A stretch of 64,000 bases of DNA, taken from positions 124,001-188,000 of the forward strand of contig NZ_JBAKBF010000005.1 in assembly GCF_036881715.1 (NCBI RefSeq), written 5' to 3'. The position numbers and the translations under genes are program-made. Shown piece by piece: positions 62,345-64,000 of the stretch. The DNA comes from Pannonibacter anstelovis. Lineage in GTDB: Bacteria; Pseudomonadota; Alphaproteobacteria; Rhizobiales; Stappiaceae. Position 1 is the first letter of the stretch. Each line of letters starts with the position of its first letter. Below the pieces are notes generated by a model that was not told where the DNA came from, ran no database searches, and saw only the letters and a program-made list of their open reading frames with translations.

Positions 62345-63589
62345 TCAGGAGGCAACCAGCTGGTTGCGGCCGGCGTCCTTCGCCGAGTAGAGCCGGGAAT
62401 CGGAGGTCCTGATGGCCTCCGACAAGTCATGTCCAGGAATGACAGACAGGCCGATGCTTGCGGCGATGCGGAAGGTCTGCTCACCTGACGAAATGTCGAG
62501 GTTCTGCAAGCGGCAGCGGAATGCTTCAACGCGGGTGGTAATCTCTGCTTCGTTTTCTCCGGCGAGGACGGCACAGAACTCGTCCCCCCCCAGCCGCACC
62601 GCAAGCCCTTCTTCGCCGGCAAGCCGCAAAAGCTCGTCCGACAGGGCAATCAAAGCCCTGTCTCCGGCCTCGTGGCCGTAGGTGTCGTTGACATGTTTGA
62701 ACTTGTCCACGTCAACAAGCGCCAGCCAGCGCACCTCGCCACGATTCTGAGCTTCGGAAGCAAGGCGGATGCCCTCACTGAACAGGAAACGGCGATTGTA
62801 GAGCCCGGTCAGGGCGTCCCGGAAACTGCGGTCACTGAGATCGGCAAAGCGGTCGATGACGTCCAGGTTCTGGGAAACCCGCAACAGCAGCTCTTCCGGC
62901 GGGCAGCTCTTGTGCAGAAAATCACTCGCGCCGTATTTCAGGAAGCGGATGCGGTTCTCCATGTCTTCGGAACCGGAAATGCCGATGACTGCCAGAGACT
63001 CCCGGCTGCGCTTGCGCCGGATTGCCTTCAGGAACGAGAAGCCATCCTCATCCGGCATGAAGTAGTCCACGATGACCAGCCGGATTTCCGGAAAGTCCAG
63101 CAGATACTGCATGCCCTCTTTGGCGGATTTGGCCACAAACATCTTGTAGCGGTGGCGGGCAATCGTCTCGCTCATGTAGGTCCGCTCGACCACCGCATCA
63201 TCGATGACCAGCACCCCGATGGACGAGTTACGGCCCAGCCTCTGCACGAGGTCGCCAAGGTAGTCGAGGCTGGAGGGACTGTCCTTGATGATATAGTCGA
63301 GCACTCCCTTGTCGCGCATGGCCTTGCGCAGACCGGGTTCGAAGCGGCTTGTAAACACCACAGTGGGAACCTTGTGCGCAATGCACAGGTCTACGATCTG
63401 ACCGTCCGGAGCATCGGGCAAGGTCAGGTCGACAAGGGCCAGATCAAAGCACTCGCTGCCGCCGAGTAAAGCTTCAGCCTCGGCAAGCGTCCGCGCCACC
63501 GTGACCCGGCGCTCTCCGATCTCAGCGAGTTTTTTGAGCGCAGCCTTCTCAAAGAATGCGGCATCCTCGACGAGAAGGATCTTTTGCAT
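62345..63589 (-). CDS. Double-receiver diguanylate cyclase response regulator
   Basis: From ATG 63589 (MQKILLVEDAAFF) the protein has 414 residues. It has two receiver domains: ILLVEDAAFFEKAALKKL with LALVDLTLPD, then GVLVIDDAVVERTYM with LVIVDYFMPDEDG and LHKSCPP. GGDEF follows (RDALTGLYNRRFL, VDKFKHVNDTYGHEAGDRAL, RLGGDEFCAVL). Each receiver keeps its phospho-acceptor Asp. The inhibitory RxxD before GGDEF is GEEG here, so it is absent. The set is similar in plan to PleD (REC-REC-GGDEF). No kinase is adjacent. Confidence 0.93.
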   Translation of the reverse strand: MQKILLVEDAAFFEKAALKKLAEIGERRVTVARTLAEAEALLGGSECFDLALVDLTLPDAPDGQIVDLCIAHKVPTVVFTSRFEPGLRKAMRDKGVLDYIIKDSPSSLDYLGDLVQRLGRNSSIGVLVIDDAVVERTYMSETIARHRYKMFVAKSAKEGMQYLLDFPEIRLVIVDYFMPDEDGFSFLKAIRRKRSRESLAVIGISGSEDMENRIRFLKYGASDFLHKSCPPEELLLRVSQNLDVIDRFADLSDRSFRDALTGLYNRRFLFSEGIRLASEAQNRGEVRWLALVDVDKFKHVNDTYGHEAGDRALIALSDELLRLAGEEGLAVRLGGDEFCAVLAGENEAEITTRVEAFRCRLQNLDISSGEQTFRIAASIGLSVIPGHDLSEAIRTSDSRLYSAKDAGRNQLVAS

Positions 63590-63816
63590 TTCTATCCGCC
63601 GGCATTGATAAAAGTGAGGTGCAGTGTGACCGGCAAATCCCAAACAAAGGGTTATCCTTAGGCGTCAATTTTTCTCAACTGGCGGCCGGTCTGCTAATGG
63701 CAAAGAGGGGAAAGTCAGGAATATCAATAGCTTGGCATGCCGCAATGTGCTTTCCGCATGTGCGGATGGGCCGCATCTGCGGAGGGCACCCTCTCGCAGG
63801 CATGCAGATGTCCCCT

Positions 63817-64000
63817 TCAGAAGTTCTCAAGTCCCGCCGGAGCTTCAAGAGCCTCGCTGACCTGCCTTTGCAGGCAAGCCTTTTCCAGCATCGGAATGAT
63901 GCTGTCTATGTCTTCGGTGACGAGATAGGGGACGTCCTGCTCTGGCCGGATGAAGGCCTCATTACGCATATGATCTATGAGCTGCAGCAGAGGCGACCAG
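63817..64000 (-). CDS. LOG-family protein, C-terminal end (runs off window)
   Basis: The frame is open from the right edge to a TGA at 63819-63817 and encodes WSPLLQLIDHMRNEAFIRPE, then PYLVTEDIDSIIPMLEKACL and LEAPAGLENF. This resembles the C terminus of LOG (lonely guy) proteins, which have the pattern PLL-LLDH-V-EGF--P. LOG enzymes are phosphoribohydrolases that release cytokinin bases or hydrolyse nucleoside monophosphates. The active-site PGGxGTxxE lies outside the window, so the call rests on about 60 residues. Confidence 0.65.
   Translation of the reverse strand, partial: WSPLLQLIDHMRNEAFIRPEQDVPYLVTEDIDSIIPMLEKACLQRQVSEALEAPAGLENF

Noticed and set aside
1..64000. CRISPR array, prophage or complete insertion sequence
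   Set aside because: No regularly spaced repeats, integrase, capsid or transposase genes were seen in the window.

Overview
The window reads as chromosome of an alphaproteobacterium. High GC, a gph-rpiA-DUF2059-gor block, a DUF2865 protein, a class II DAHP synthase and glutamine-dependent NAD synthase all point to the Hyphomicrobiales, perhaps a Stappiaceae-type genome. The order and family are inference from gene content; no 16S is present.

Layout. 1-816 is the start of a tamA-like gene that runs off the left edge. 1061-5181 (minus) is a one-carbon folate group (folD, fhs) interrupted by an AGE-family sugar isomerase. 5267-7779 pairs a Cys-free secreted molybdopterin-oxidoreductase-fold protein with a membrane GGDEF-EAL protein. 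8072-9118 is a GlxA-type regulator, divergent from fpr (9447-10259). 10634-18018 is accessory: an AT-rich methyltransferase gene between two near-identical 24-bp direct repeats, then a tight minus-strand operon (FlmG-like TPR glycosyltransferase, neuA, neuB, neuC) for making and probably using a sialic-acid-type sugar, then a globin-coupled chemoreceptor split by a one-base frameshift. A tRNA-Val(CAC) and a gene-poor stretch follow.

18737-33038 is mostly housekeeping: gph, rpiA, a DUF2059 protein, gor, class II DAHP synthase, nadE, an MFS carrier and gltX. Set among these are a soluble chemoreceptor-PilZ protein, a GGDEF membrane protein and a CheY-like protein. 33001-34404 is a DUF2865 secreted protein overlapping gltX tail to tail. 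34928-35893 is a metallo-beta-lactamase-fold protein with an altered metal motif.

36317-47691 is one co-directional catabolic unit: a TRAP transporter (dctPQM), an IclR regulator, a FadB-type fusion, a thiolase, two acyl-CoA dehydrogenases, a PaaI thioesterase and an acyl-CoA ligase. Four of its junctions are start/stop overlaps. The set resembles the Rhodopseudomonas pim (pimelate) set and suggests import and beta-oxidation of a carboxylic or dicarboxylic acid.

47758-55704 (minus) is a full kdp potassium operon including kdpF and a further 27-residue membrane peptide ahead of it. 55943-64000 holds creA, an ArsR-type regulator, a small secreted ORF, cysS, an intergenic inverted-repeat element, a GFA protein, prolyl iminopeptidase, citramalate synthase, a double-receiver GGDEF protein and the C-terminal end of a LOG-family gene.

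Two themes recur: c-di-GMP signalling (three GGDEF proteins, none with a visible RxxD inhibitory site, plus a PilZ chemoreceptor) and motility-linked functions (two chemoreceptors and a possible flagellin-glycosylation cluster).
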